Shown piece by piece: positions 16,383 to 26,115 of a stretch of 64,000 nucleotides of DNA. The notes under the pieces are model-generated. The model saw only the letters and a program-made list of their open reading frames with translations, did not search any database and had not been told where the DNA came from. Every line of letters starts with the position of its first letter. Position 1 is the stretch's first letter. The DNA comes from RYN-230 sp963770545. Lineage in GTDB: Bacteria > Actinomycetota > Actinomycetes > Streptosporangiales > Streptosporangiaceae. The stretch covers positions 62,001-126,000 of the forward strand of contig CAVYQF010000008.1 of the NCBI GenBank assembly GCA_963770545.1. The letters are read 5' to 3'. The position numbers and the translations under genes are program-made.

Positions 16383-19300
16383 ATGGGCCGGAGTCTGGAG
16401 ACGGACGCGCGCGCCGCAACCCGGCCCGGTGGCGGCGCGGCGCGCGGATCCCGGGTGCAGTTCGTGCTGCGCCGCACCCGTTCCGCGCCACTGCTGCCCG
16501 CCAGCCTGTGGCTGGCCATCCTGGTTTCGGTCACCGTGACCACGGGCCTGGCCGGTTTCGCCGGACGGGCGCTGCCTGCGGCCGCTCATGCCCGGCTGGC
16601 CCGCGCCGCCGCCACCCCGATCCAGATCAGCGGGCAGTTCGGTGTGGCCCGGGCCCGCGCCGACGAGTCCGTCATCCGTTCCTCGGTCCGTTCGGCCCTG
16701 GGCGGCGTTCCGTTCACGCTGGCCACCGGCCACTGGTCAGACCAGCTGACCCTGCCCACCCCGCACGGTGCGTCCCAGCCCCCACAGATCCAGGCGGCAG
16801 TGCTGAGTGGCGTCCGGGCTCACGTCACGCTCACCGCCGGAACCTGGCCCGGCCCCCGGCGCGCCGGAGCGCCGCTCGACGTCGCGCTGCCGGTGACCAC
16901 GGCCACCCTGCTGCATTTTTCCGTCGGCCAGGTCCTGGGGCTGCGGGACAGTCTGACTGGTACGCCTGCGCGACTCGTGGTGACTGGCCTGTTCCGGCCC
17001 AGGGACCCAACCGCGCCGTACTGGCGGCTCAGCCTGCTAGGTACTTCAGGAAAATTCGTTCAGGGAACCTTTGTCACATACGGCCCGATGCTGGCCGACC
17101 CGTCCACCCTCGGGCCTGGCGGGCTGCCAGTGAGCGCCGCCTCCTGGCTCATCACCGTGGACACCGCGGCCATCCCACCCGGCCGGGTAGGTCCGGTGGG
17201 GCACCGGCTGAGTGCCCTGGTCGCCAGCTGGCGAGGCCGGCCAGATCTGGGCGGTCTCCAGGTGTCCACCGGGCTGCCGCAGGTTCTGGCCGCGCTGGCC
17301 AGCAGCCTGGTCGTGTCCCGGTCGCTCCTGCTCATCGGCTCGCTGCAACTGCTGCTGCTGGCTACCGCCGCGGCTGCGCTCGCCGCGCGGCTGCTGGCCA
17401 GCCAGCGCGAGGGGGAGACCGCCATGCTGTCGGCCCGCGGCGCGGCCCGCGGGCAGTTGCTGCTGGCGTCCCTGGCCGAGGCGGTGCTGCTGGCCGTGAC
17501 GGGCGCGCTGGCCGGGATCATCGCGGGCAGTTACCTTACCGACCTGCTCATGTCAGCGAACCGGCTGCCGGCCGGTCACGCGGCTGGGGGACTGCCCGGT
17601 GTGCTGCACGGCGTGACCGCCGGGGTGGCCTGGTGGCCGGCCGTGGTGATCGTGGTGGGCGTCATCGTGGTGGTGATGTGGCCGTCGCTGCGCCCGGTCA
17701 CGCCGGGCACCGCCCGGGCCCGCCGGGGCCGCCCGGCCGCACTCGCCGCCACGGCCCGGGCCGGCCTCGACGCGGCACTCATCGCCCTGGGCGTCCTGGC
17801 GTTCTGGGAACTGCGCCGCTACTCCGCGGTCCCCCGGCTGGCCAGGGGCACGCTCGGCATCGACCCGGTGCTCGCTGTGGCTCCGGTGCTGGCCCTGGCG
17901 GGGATCGCCCTACTCCCGCTACGGGCCTTGCCCGCTGCCGCGCGGTTGCTGGACCGGGTGAGTAAGCGCGGCCGGCGGCTCGCCGCCGCCCTGGCCAGCT
18001 GGCAGGTGAGCCGGCGGGCCGTGCGGGAGGGCAGTCCGGTGCTGCTGGTCATCCTGGCCGTGGCCACCGGCACCCTGGCGCTGGCCCAGCACCAGAGCTG
18101 GCGGCAGTCCCAGCTGGACCAGGCGGCCCTGATGGCCGGGGCCGACGTCCGGGCCACCCTGCCCGCGCCGCTACCGCTCGATCGGGGCCGGGCACTCGCG
18201 GCGGCCCGCGGCGTGCGGACCGCGATGCCGGTCAGCGTCTTCAACAGCGGGTTCGCCGTCCTGGCTCTCGGCACCAGGCAGGCGCCGGCCACGGTGCTGC
18301 TGCGGCCGGACCTGTCCAGCCTGCCGCCGGCCCAGCTCTGGGCGCGGATTACTCCCCGCACCGCGGGGCCGGGCCTGGTCCTGCCCGGCCATCCCGCCCG
18401 GCTCGCCGTCGCGGCCTCGCTGCTGCCGTCCGGCGGCAGCCGGCCGGGGAGCAGCTCCGGCGGGCTGGGCGCGGGCCAGGTCAGCCTGTCCGTGCAGGAC
18501 GGCTCGGGCACCGTCTACGCGATCCCGGCCGGGATGCTGCCCGCCGATGGACTGGACCACCACCTGATCGCCGTCCTCGACGCCGCGGGCGGGGCCCGCT
18601 ATCCGTTGCGGCTGCTAGGCCTATCGGTGAGCTATCAGCTGCCGGGGTTCCCGGCGCCGCCTTACCGCAGTGTGGCGGCCGGGCGCGCGGCGCGGCGGGC
18701 TGAGCAGGGCCAGGCGGCCACCCACGCCACGCTGTCCATCCGCGGCCTGGCGGTCTCCCCGCGGATCTCCGGCGGCTTCCCGCCCCCGTTCGCCAGGGCG
18801 GGTGCCCTGGTCCGGTGGCATGCCGCGGCCAGCGCCGCGGGTCTCGCCGACCCGAAGGCCCACGGGATCTCGCCCGCTGTCATCTCCTGGCAGGCCAGCG
18901 GGGGCGCGGCCGCGCTGACGTTCACGGTCGGGTCCGGGCACCTGGTCCAGGTCAGCGGGGTGCCGCCGCAGCCGGTGGCGGGCCGGCTGGCGCTCACCGC
19001 CGGGGCGCCCCGGTCGCCGATCCCGGTGCTTGCCACCCGGTCGTTCGTCAGTGCCGCGGGCGCCCACCTCGGCGAGATCCTGCCGCTGCCGGTAGGTAAC
19101 GCCAGCGTTCCGGTCCGGCTGGTGGCCGAAGTGCAGGCCTTCCCGGGCGCTGGGGGCACCAATCCCGCCGTGATCATTGACCAGTCCTGGCTGCAGCAGG
19201 CCCTCGCCGCGCAGTCGCAGCCGCCGCTGCCGGTGACCCAGTGGTGGCTCGCTGGCCTGCGCGGCCCGCCGCGGGGGCTGCCGGCCGGGTCCAGCGTGGT

Positions 19301-19772
19301 GACCTGGGCCGGATCGGCGGCCCGGCTCCTCGGCGACCCGCTGCCGAACGTCCCGCAGGTGTCGCTGCTGGTGATCGTGCTCGCGGCCGGGCTGCTCGCT
19401 TGTGTCGGGTTCGTGGTCAGCGTGGTAGCCACGATCCGCGAACGTCGCCTGCAGCACGCCCTGCTCGCGGCGCTCGGCGTGGGCCGGGCCGCGCGGGCCG
19501 GGCAGCTGTGCCTGGAGCAGCTCATGCTCAGCGTGCCGGGCGCGGCGGCCGGTGCGGTCATCGGGGTGGCGCTGGCCTACCTGCTGGTGCCTGCGGTCAC
19601 CCTGACTCCGGGCGGCGCTGCCCCCTTCCCGCCGGTGCGGGTGGTGATCCCGCTGGGCTGGACAGCCCTGCTGGCGCTGGTCATCGCGGCGGTGCCAGTC
19701 GCGGCGGCCGCGGTCGCGGGCGCCTACCGGCCCGATCCCGCGGCCGGGCTGCGCGCCGGGGAGACAGGATGA
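16383..19772 (+). CDS. Large FtsX/MacB-type ABC transporter permease 1
   Basis: This 1129-residue permease starts at ATG 16383 (MGRSLETDARAATR). It has one membrane helix near residue 45, a large extracytoplasmic region, and a four-helix FtsX core around residues 310-430 (LLLIGSLQLLLLATAAAAL then ETAMLSARGAARGQL). A second set lies near the C-terminus (LLVIVLAAGLLACVGFVVSV, RERRLQHALLAALGVGRAAR). It is the double-FtsX architecture of actinobacterial MacB/LolC-like exporters. Its stop overlaps the start of permease 2 (ATGA at 19769), and two ATPase genes follow. The likely role is lipoprotein, antibiotic or peptide export or envelope signalling. Confidence 0.85.
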   Translation: MGRSLETDARAATRPGGGAARGSRVQFVLRRTRSAPLLPASLWLAILVSVTVTTGLAGFAGRALPAAAHARLARAAATPIQISGQFGVARARADESVIRSSVRSALGGVPFTLATGHWSDQLTLPTPHGASQPPQIQAAVLSGVRAHVTLTAGTWPGPRRAGAPLDVALPVTTATLLHFSVGQVLGLRDSLTGTPARLVVTGLFRPRDPTAPYWRLSLLGTSGKFVQGTFVTYGPMLADPSTLGPGGLPVSAASWLITVDTAAIPPGRVGPVGHRLSALVASWRGRPDLGGLQVSTGLPQVLAALASSLVVSRSLLLIGSLQLLLLATAAAALAARLLASQREGETAMLSARGAARGQLLLASLAEAVLLAVTGALAGIIAGSYLTDLLMSANRLPAGHAAGGLPGVLHGVTAGVAWWPAVVIVVGVIVVVMWPSLRPVTPGTARARRGRPAALAATARAGLDAALIALGVLAFWELRRYSAVPRLARGTLGIDPVLAVAPVLALAGIALLPLRALPAAARLLDRVSKRGRRLAAALASWQVSRRAVREGSPVLLVILAVATGTLALAQHQSWRQSQLDQAALMAGADVRATLPAPLPLDRGRALAAARGVRTAMPVSVFNSGFAVLALGTRQAPATVLLRPDLSSLPPAQLWARITPRTAGPGLVLPGHPARLAVAASLLPSGGSRPGSSSGGLGAGQVSLSVQDGSGTVYAIPAGMLPADGLDHHLIAVLDAAGGARYPLRLLGLSVSYQLPGFPAPPYRSVAAGRAARRAEQGQAATHATLSIRGLAVSPRISGGFPPPFARAGALVRWHAAASAAGLADPKAHGISPAVISWQASGGAAALTFTVGSGHLVQVSGVPPQPVAGRLALTAGAPRSPIPVLATRSFVSAAGAHLGEILPLPVGNASVPVRLVAEVQAFPGAGGTNPAVIIDQSWLQQALAAQSQPPLPVTQWWLAGLRGPPRGLPAGSSVVTWAGSAARLLGDPLPNVPQVSLLVIVLAAGLLACVGFVVSVVATIRERRLQHALLAALGVGRAARAGQLCLEQLMLSVPGAAAGAVIGVALAYLLVPAVTLTPGGAAPFPPVRVVIPLGWTALLALVIAAVPVAAAAVAGAYRPDPAAGLRAGETG

Positions 19773-22556
19773 CGCCGGGCAGCGTCCGGGCCCGGATCGC
19801 CACCGCCGGGACCGCCGTGACCGGCACCGGGGCAGCGGCCAGCCTGGCCCTGGCCCTGCTCGTGCTGGTCTGCGCGTTCGTCGCGGTCGCCGTGCCCCGG
19901 GCCAGCCTGGGCTACCGCACCGCGGTCCTGCAGCGGAGTTTCCACGCCGAGTCCTCGTCGGCGACCACGGTCCTGGCCGATGCGACCATCAACGGCCTGA
20001 CCGGCGGGTCGCTGAGCGCGGCCCAGCTGGCCTCGGCCCAGCATCAGCTGTCGGACGGCCTGGGCCGCGAGGGCCTGCCGCTGGCGCCGGCCACGGCCGC
20101 CTGGTCCGGCATGGTCACCGGCTCGGCCCCGTTCACGGTGACCGGCCGCGCCCCGGACCGGACCTTGGCCCCGCCTCAGCTGGAACTGCTCTACCGCAGC
20201 GCGCTGGGCCGCAACGCCCGAGTGGTCTCGGGGGCCCTGCCCGGCGCCGGCGCCGGCACCAGTACCGGCGCCGGTGCCGGCATCCGGGGGATCCTGCAGG
20301 TCGCTGTTACCCAGGTCACCGCGGCCCGGTTTGGCCTGCACCCGGGTTCCCGGCTGCAGGCCGCGGGCTACGCGGTGCTGGTCACGGGGATCATCCGGCC
20401 GTTCCGCCCGGCCTCCTCTTTCTGGACGGTCAACCCGGTCGCGGCCGCGCCGCAGCTGACCTACCCCACCCCGGACTCCGCGCCCTACCTGAGCTCCGGC
20501 GCGTTCGTCTCCGCCGCCGAACTGCCTGCCCTGCAGGATTATCTGAGTGCGCCGCTGCGGGCCCTGTGGAGCTTCCCGCTCGGCCTGGCCGGAGTCACCG
20601 CCGATCAGGCGGCGGGTCTGGCCCGGGCGCTGGCCGCGGTCGGCTACCTGCCCGCCGCGACGTCGGTGGGCACCAGCCTCAACGCCTCGGCCGGCCCGGC
20701 CGCCACCATCCAGGTCACCCTGAGCAGTGGCCTGGCTACCTCGCTGCCGTCGTTCGTGGCCACCGACGACGCGGTGCAGCGGGTGCTGTCGCTGATGTTC
20801 GTCAGCCTGGCCGTGATCGCGGCCGTGGTGGTCCTGCTCGGCGCCCGGCTGGTGGCGGCCCGCCGCCGCGGTGAGTTCACGATGATGCGGGCCCGCGGCG
20901 CCTCACTCCGCCAGGTCGCCGCCGTAGCGCTGGGCGGCGGGGCCGCTGCGGTCGGGCCCGCCGCTGTCCTCGGGGTGGGCGCCGCCGTCGCGGCGACCCC
21001 GGGACCTGCCTCGCCGCTGGCGTGGTGGCTGGCGGGCCTGATCGTCGCGGCCGCCTTGGCGGGGCCGCCCCTGCTGGCGGTGTGGCAGCAGCGCACCCCC
21101 CGCCGCGCGGTCGCGGGACCGGCTCCGGCAGCGCGGCGGCGGATCGCCACCGCGCGGCGCTGGGTCGCCGACGCCGCCCTGGTCCTCGGCTCGGTCGGCG
21201 GCCTGATCCTGCTCCGTCAGCAGGGCCTGCCTCCACCCGGCCAGGTGGACCTGTTCACCAGCGCGGCCCCGGTGCTCGTCGCGATCCCGGTCGCGGTGGT
21301 GATCATGCGGGCCTACCCCGTGCTGCTGCGCCAGCTGGCCCGGGTGGCCCGGCGCCGCCGGGGGGTCGTGCTGCTGGTCGGCTTCGCCCGCGGCCGGGCC
21401 GCTGCGCGGGCCGGTGTGCTGCCCGCGTTCGCGCTCGTCCTGGCGTTCGCGGTGATCGCGTTCGCCGGTATGGCGCGCAGCGCGGTGGCCAGTGCCGACG
21501 TCGCGGCGTCCTGGCAGGTTGCGGGTGCGGATGCGGTCGTGACCGCGCCCGCGGTGGGCCCGGGGATCATCCCGGCGGCGCAGCGCCAGATCACCGCGGT
21601 GCCGGGCGTCCGGCGGTGGGCGGCGGTGGCGGTGGCCCAGGGGACGTCCGGCCAGGGGTTGCAGCTGCCGGTGGTCATCGTCGAGCCGGGACAGTACGCG
21701 GCCCTGGCCGCCATCGACCCCGGGCCCGCCGTTCCCCGCTGCGGTGCTGGCCCGGGGGGCCACACCAGCCAGCACCTCGTCAGCCAGCCCCTCGTCAGCC
21801 AGTACTGTGCCCGCCCTCATCTCGCCGGCCGCCCGGGCCATCCTCGGCCCGCGCAGCGAGCTCTACGTGGCGGGCCCGCAGCTGCGTATCCGGGTCGCCG
21901 GGACGATCTCCACGATCGCGGGCGGGCCGGCGGGCACCCAGTTCGCGGTCCTGCCCCGGTGGGCTCTCGGGGCGCAGGCTCCGGCGCCGACGGTGCTGGT
22001 GCTCACCGGCCCGCGGCTGGACCAGGCCGCCCTGGTCCGCGCGGCCCGGCGGGCAGTCCCCGGTGCTCAGATCACGCTGCGGTCCCAGGTGCAGGCCGCG
22101 ATCGCGGGTGCGCCCCTGCCGCACGGCGGGTTCGTCACGTTCGCCCAGGGCGCTGCCGCGGCCGCCGGGTTCAGCCTGCTGGTCGTGCTGCTGACGCTGG
22201 TACTCGGCGCGCGTTCCCGCGAGCTGACCCTGGCCCGGCTGAGCACCATGGGCCTGGCGGCGGACCAGTCGCGGCGGATCGTGGCGGTGGAGACCCTGCC
22301 TGCGATCCTGGCTGCGGCCGTGGGCGGGACGGCCTGCGCGCTGCTGCTGGTACCGCTGGCCGGCCCGGCGGTGAACCTGGCCGCCTTCACCGGCATAGCG
22401 GTCAGCGTGCCGTTGCGCGCCGACCCGGTCGCCATCGTGGCCGCGGCGGTGGCGCTGCTGCTGCTCGGCGGGCTCACGCTTACCATCTCCAGCAGGCTGG
22501 CCCGGAGCCGTGGCGCGGCCCAGGCGCTGCGCGTGGGCGAGACGGGGGGCGGGTGA
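19769..22556 (+). pseudogene. FtsX/MacB-type ABC permease 2, interrupted by an apparent frameshift
   Basis: The gene begins at ATG 19769 (MTPGSVRARIATAGTAVTG), overlapping the stop of permease 1. The first frame is convincing up to QYAALAAIDPGPA near 21730. The protein then continues one frame over from AAVLARGATPAST to the stop at 22556 (AAQALRVGETGGG). Skipping one base near 21731 restores a protein of about 928 residues with an N-terminal helix, a periplasmic part and two FtsX cores (RRGEFTMMRARGASLRQV, SRELTLARLSTMGLAADQS). Both parts keep family motifs, so an assembly indel or very recent mutation is likely. It should pair with permease 1 to form a heterodimeric transporter. Confidence 0.8.
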
Positions 22557-22608
22557 GGGTGGCGAGGTTCCGGGGGTTGCGCGTGGGCGAGGCATCGGGC
22601 GGGTGAGG
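22528..22608. repeat. Imperfect 31-bp direct repeat at the permease 3' end
   Basis: The last codons and stop of permease 2 (TGCGCGTGGGCGAGAC onward to GGGCGGGTGAGG) recur 50 bp downstream at 22578-22608 with few changes. The second copy would also end ...LRVGEASGG-stop. It is a local duplication of the gene end. Confidence 0.7.
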
Positions 22609-22633
22609 ACAGGGGAGTGGATGAAGGACGGGC

Positions 22634-23629
22634 ATGGATGAGATGAACGAGACCGCACCGGTCGTGCCGGCGGCGGGACTCAGCCAGCTCGGCGCCGAGG
22701 CCGATCAAGCCCGCGCCGCCTACGGCACCGGAGGCACCAGTAGCTCCTACGGTGAGGGCGCCCTCATCATGTGCGACCGGCTGGTCCGCATCTACGCCGC
22801 GGAAGGGATCGAGGTGCAGGCGCTGCAGGGACTGGACCTGCTGATCGCCGAGGGTGAGCTGACCGCGATCGTCGGCGCTTCGGGCAGCGGCAAGTCCACC
22901 CTGATGAACATCCTGGCCGGGCTGGACAGCCCGACCGCGGGCCGGGCCCGGGTGGCCGGGCACGACCTGGCCGCGATGACGGCCCGTGACCGGCTCGGCT
23001 ACCGCCGCGCCGTGGTGGGCTTCCTGTGGCAGCAGACCGCCCGCAACCTGCTCTCGTACCTGACCGCGCGGCAGAACGTCATCCTGCCCATGCGGTTCGC
23101 CGGGGTGGGGCGGCGGTTGCGGGCCCGGCGGGCGGGGGAGCTGCTGGACATGCTGGGCGTGGGGTACTGCGCGGGCCGCACGCCGGCCCAGATGTCCGGC
23201 GGTGAGCAGCAGCGCACCGCGATCGCCACCGCGCTGGCCAACGGGCCCCGGGTGCTGCTCGCCGACGAGCCGACCGGGGAGCTCGACAGTGCGACCGCCC
23301 GGGAGGTGTTCGCGGCGCTGCAGACGGCCAATTCCGAGCTCGGCGTGACCGTGCTCGTGGTGACGCACGACCCGGCGGTGTCGGCCGAGGTCCGGCGCAC
23401 CATCGCCATCCGGGACGGCCGGACCAGCACCGAGACGCTCCGCCACGACCGCGCCGACGAGCACGGTAACGCGACCCGGCACGCGGTCGAGTACGCGGTG
23501 CTGGACCGGGCCGGCCGGGTCCAGCTGCCGCGCGAGATGACCGAGGAACTCGGGATGCGGGACCGGGTCCGGTTGCAGCAGGAGCCCGGGCACATCGGGG
23601 TCTGGCCCGACCAGGAGAACGGCTCATGA
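22634..23629 (+). CDS. ABC transporter ATP-binding protein (MacB type) with C-terminal AbrB-like tail
   Basis: This 331-residue ATPase starts at ATG 22634 with AAGGA upstream. Walker A is GASGSGKST, Q-loop FLWQQTARN, signature MSGGEQQR, Walker B VLLADEPTGELDS and H-loop VVTHD, all intact. Residues about 290-325 (LDRAGRVQLPREMTEELGMR) resemble an AbrB/SpoVT-like beta-barrel tail, common in actinobacterial ATPases of this group. It energises the FtsX-type permeases encoded upstream. Confidence 0.9.
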   Translation: MDEMNETAPVVPAAGLSQLGAEADQARAAYGTGGTSSSYGEGALIMCDRLVRIYAAEGIEVQALQGLDLLIAEGELTAIVGASGSGKSTLMNILAGLDSPTAGRARVAGHDLAAMTARDRLGYRRAVVGFLWQQTARNLLSYLTARQNVILPMRFAGVGRRLRARRAGELLDMLGVGYCAGRTPAQMSGGEQQRTAIATALANGPRVLLADEPTGELDSATAREVFAALQTANSELGVTVLVVTHDPAVSAEVRRTIAIRDGRTSTETLRHDRADEHGNATRHAVEYAVLDRAGRVQLPREMTEELGMRDRVRLQQEPGHIGVWPDQENGS

Positions 23630-23683
23630 GCCAGGCCCGGCCGGGAGACCGCTCGCGAACCGGCCCGGCCAGACGGCCAGCCC

Positions 23684-24412
23684 GTGCGCGAGATGGTCAC
23701 GGCGCGCGGGGTATCACGCAGCTTCGGCAGCGGGCACACCGCCGTGCAGGCCCTCCGCGAGATATCGTTCACGGTCCGCCGCGGCCAGCTCGTCGCGGTC
23801 TGCGGCCGGTCCGGGTCGGGCAAGACCACGCTGCTGAACATCATCGGCGGCCTGGACGCCCCGACCAGCGGCCACCTGGAGGTGGCCGGCCACGATGTGA
23901 CCCGGATGCCGGAACGGGACCGGCTGGCTTTGCGCCGCCGCACGGTCGCGTTCATCTTCCAGTCCTTCGGGCTCATCCCGATGCTGTCCGCCGCCGAAAA
24001 CGTGGGCATCCCGCTGCGCATCACCGGCGCGCCGGTGCGGGCCCGCGAGGAACGGGTCGCGGCGATGCTGTCCGTCGTGGGGCTCTCCGAGCACGCCGCG
24101 CACCGGCCGGATGAACTGTCCGGCGGCCAGCAGCAGCGCATCGCGATCGCCCGGGCGCTGGCCGGCCGCCCGGGACTGCTGATCGCCGACGAGCCGACCA
24201 GCCAGCTGGACCTGGAGACCGGCCGGCAGATCATGCGCCTGCTGCTCACCGTGGTCCATTCCGAGGGGATCACGGCCCTGGTCGCCACGCACGACGAGGC
24301 CTTGATCGACCTGGCCGACTCGGTGCTCAGGCTGGAAGACGGCCACGTCCAGGCCGCCGGTGCCCCAGGCCGGGCAGATGGCCGAGGCACAGGGCGGCCA
24401 CCCCCGCCGTGA
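23684..24412 (+). CDS. ABC transporter ATP-binding protein 2 (LolD/MacB type)
   Basis: This 242-residue ATPase has Walker A GRSGSGKTT, signature LSGGQQQR, Walker B LLIADEPTSQLD and H-loop VATHD. The start is uncertain. GTG 23684 (MREMVTARGVSRSF) or ATG 23693 has no good ribosome site. An ATG at 23626 overlaps the stop of the first ATPase but is in another frame; a one-base skip near 23680 would join it. The 3' end overlaps a convergent membrane-protein gene by 86 bp. An 87-bp piece of this 3' end is duplicated at 25248-25334. Confidence 0.85.
   Translation: MREMVTARGVSRSFGSGHTAVQALREISFTVRRGQLVAVCGRSGSGKTTLLNIIGGLDAPTSGHLEVAGHDVTRMPERDRLALRRRTVAFIFQSFGLIPMLSAAENVGIPLRITGAPVRAREERVAAMLSVVGLSEHAAHRPDELSGGQQQRIAIARALAGRPGLLIADEPTSQLDLETGRQIMRLLLTVVHSEGITALVATHDEALIDLADSVLRLEDGHVQAAGAPGRADGRGTGRPPPP
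24274..24360. repeat. Duplicated ABC ATPase 3' segment, copy 1 (in gene)
   Basis: This 87-bp segment of the second ATPase gene, from its H-loop to near its end, is matched by 25248-25334 with a single C/T difference. The offset of 974 bp equals the spacing of the two paralogous membrane genes. Confidence 0.95.
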
Positions 24413-25124
24413 CGAGGACCGCGGCCGGCAGCAGCAGGGCGTACACCGGGTCCAGGCCGGGCGGCTCCCCGACCACGACCGGCTGCCACTGGAACGGGCC
24501 TGCCGGGGTCGCCGCGAGCCACGCTCCCACTAGCAGCGCGACGACGGTGTAGGCGGCGGTCAGCCATACCAGCGCGCGGCTTCGCCCGGCCCGGGCCAGC
24601 GCGCCCAGCCCGACCGCGATGAGGAGGAGGGCCGGGATCCCCTCCACCCACGGGCTCTGCAACCAGACCCAGGCCAGTGCGGGCAGAGCCTGGCTCAGCG
24701 CAGGCAGCGCCAGAGCCAGCGCCAGCAAGGCGATCGCCGTCACCAGGTAGCCGCGACCGGGGGGCTGGAGCCGCCCGGGCCGGCGGTCCGGACGGCGATA
24801 CCACGCGACGATGAGCAGGAAAACGGCGGCCAGGGCCACCGCCCAGTACCAGCCCAGGTAAAAGAACGATGGCCCGTAGAGCGCGCGGCCCAGGGTGAAG
24901 ATGCTCGTGGGCGGCGGGAAGTATCTCAGCGGGGACACGTAGATAAGAACGGACACGCTATGTCCAGGCCCGGCGGATATCCCCGGGCCCAGTCCGGGCC
25001 AGTGGGTGATCGCGGCGTACAACGCCACTCCACCGGCCAGCATCAGCCCACACAGCGTCAGCGGCAGCCAGTACCCAGGCCGCCGCGCATCCGCAGGCCC
25101 GATCACTACCTCGTCCTCCGCCAT
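24327..25124 (-). CDS. Membrane protein, paralogue A of a tandem pair
   Basis: This 265-residue protein starts at ATG 25124 (MAEDEVVIGPADARRPGYW). It has about six hydrophobic segments, for example LPLTLCGLMLAGGVALYAAI, FFYLGWYWAVALAAVFLLIV and IPALLLIAVGLGAL. It shares layout and motifs with the next gene: RRPGY, YFPPPTS, FYLGWYWAV, and the ending GRRPGRGRLPA. The shared C-terminus is encoded antisense inside the duplicated ABC ATPase segment. No known family is recognised. The pair probably accompanies the FtsX-type transporter. Confidence 0.7.
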   Translation of the reverse strand: MAEDEVVIGPADARRPGYWLPLTLCGLMLAGGVALYAAITHWPGLGPGISAGPGHSVSVLIYVSPLRYFPPPTSIFTLGRALYGPSFFYLGWYWAVALAAVFLLIVAWYRRPDRRPGRLQPPGRGYLVTAIALLALALALPALSQALPALAWVWLQSPWVEGIPALLLIAVGLGALARAGRSRALVWLTAAYTVVALLVGAWLAATPAGPFQWQPVVVGEPPGLDPVYALLLPAAVLVTAGVAALCLGHLPGLGHRRPGRGRLPA

Positions 25125-25300
25125 CGCCCGCTCCCTGGCCGCCGATCCACCGGGCGGCCGAGCGGGACTCCAGCTCAGTATCCGCCACGGCAGGGATAGA
25201 AAACCCTGCCGTCTGCTTACCGTAGTCCGCTCCGGGAGGAGCACGGCGGCCCTGGTCGCCACGCACGACGAGGCCTTGATCGACCTGGCCGATTCGGTGC
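25125..25300. other. Spacer made of decayed gene ends
   Basis: Two fragments of neighbouring genes lie here. About 25160-25200 resembles, on the minus strand, the 3' end and trailer of the GH114 gene (TTCTATCCCTG...GAGCTGGAGTCC compared with TTCTATCCCTG...GAGCTAGAGTCC at about 26102-26145). From 25248 on is the copied ATPase 3' end. They are the joint left by a tandem duplication. Confidence 0.75.
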
Positions 25301-25334
25301 TCAGGCTGGAAGACGGCCACGTCCAGGCCGCCGG
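25248..25334. repeat. Duplicated ABC ATPase 3' segment, copy 2 (orphan)
   Basis: This is 86 of 87 bases identical to 24274-24360, but no ATPase precedes it. It overlaps the 3' end of membrane paralogue B, just as copy 1 overlaps paralogue A. Confidence 0.95.
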
Positions 25335-26065
25335 CCCCGCCACCGCAACACCGGCCCCGCCGCGATGAGCACGGCGGCCGGCCCGAGCAGCGCATCCAGC
25401 GGGGTCAGGTGCCAGGGCTGCGGCGTCAGCGCCGGCCAGAACATCAGCACATAGTCCGGTACCGACGCGAGCCAGCCGCCGATCACCAGCGCCACCACCG
25501 TGTAGATCACGGTGAGCCTGGCCAGCCTGCGGCTGCGCTCGACCCGGGCCGCAATCCCCAGACCGCACCCGGCGATCAGGAGAGCCGGGAGTCCCTTGAC
25601 CCACGGCCCGCGCAGCCATAGGAAAGCCAGCCCGGGCGCGGCCTGGGTCAGTACGGGAAGCGCGAGAGCTAGCGCGAGAAGCACCGCCGCGGTGGCCAGA
25701 TACGCGCGGCGGGGCCCGCTGCGGTCGTCCCGGTAGAACCAGAGGAGGGCGAGCAGGGCGCCCGCCGCCAGTCCCACCGCCCAGTACCAGCCCAGGTAGT
25801 AGAAGGACGGGAGGAAGACCTGGTGCGGGGTCATGAACCAGCTCGTGGGCGGGGGAAAGTAGGTCGCCCGTGCCTGTGGCGCATAACCGATCCAGATGCC
25901 GGCGTGTGGCCCGCTGGAGGTGCCATGCGCCGGACCGACCCAGGTGTTTGTCCATGCGTACAACACCACCGCGCCGGCCAGCAGTAACCCGCCTGCCATC
26001 AGCGGCAGCGCGTACCCGGGCCGCCGCGTATCCGCGGCCCCGGTCACGTCATCAGCCCCGGCCAT
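25301..26065 (-). CDS. Membrane protein, paralogue B of a tandem pair
   Basis: This 254-residue protein starts at ATG 26063-26065 (MAGADDVTGAADTRRPGYAL). It has about six membrane helices and the same pattern as paralogue A (YFPPPTSWFMTPHQVFLPSF, YYLGWYWAVGLAAGALLALL, ending GRRPGRGRLPA). By eye the two are clearly related but much diverged in the middle. It lies 3' of the GH114 gene and on the same strand. The function is unknown. Confidence 0.7.
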   Translation of the reverse strand: MAGADDVTGAADTRRPGYALPLMAGGLLLAGAVVLYAWTNTWVGPAHGTSSGPHAGIWIGYAPQARATYFPPPTSWFMTPHQVFLPSFYYLGWYWAVGLAAGALLALLWFYRDDRSGPRRAYLATAAVLLALALALPVLTQAAPGLAFLWLRGPWVKGLPALLIAGCGLGIAARVERSRRLARLTVIYTVVALVIGGWLASVPDYVLMFWPALTPQPWHLTPLDALLGPAAVLIAAGPVLRWRGRRPGRGRLPA

Positions 26066-26115
26066 GACCTGCTCCCCGGCCGCCGATCTTTGGGACGGCC
26101 GGGGAGGACTCTAGC

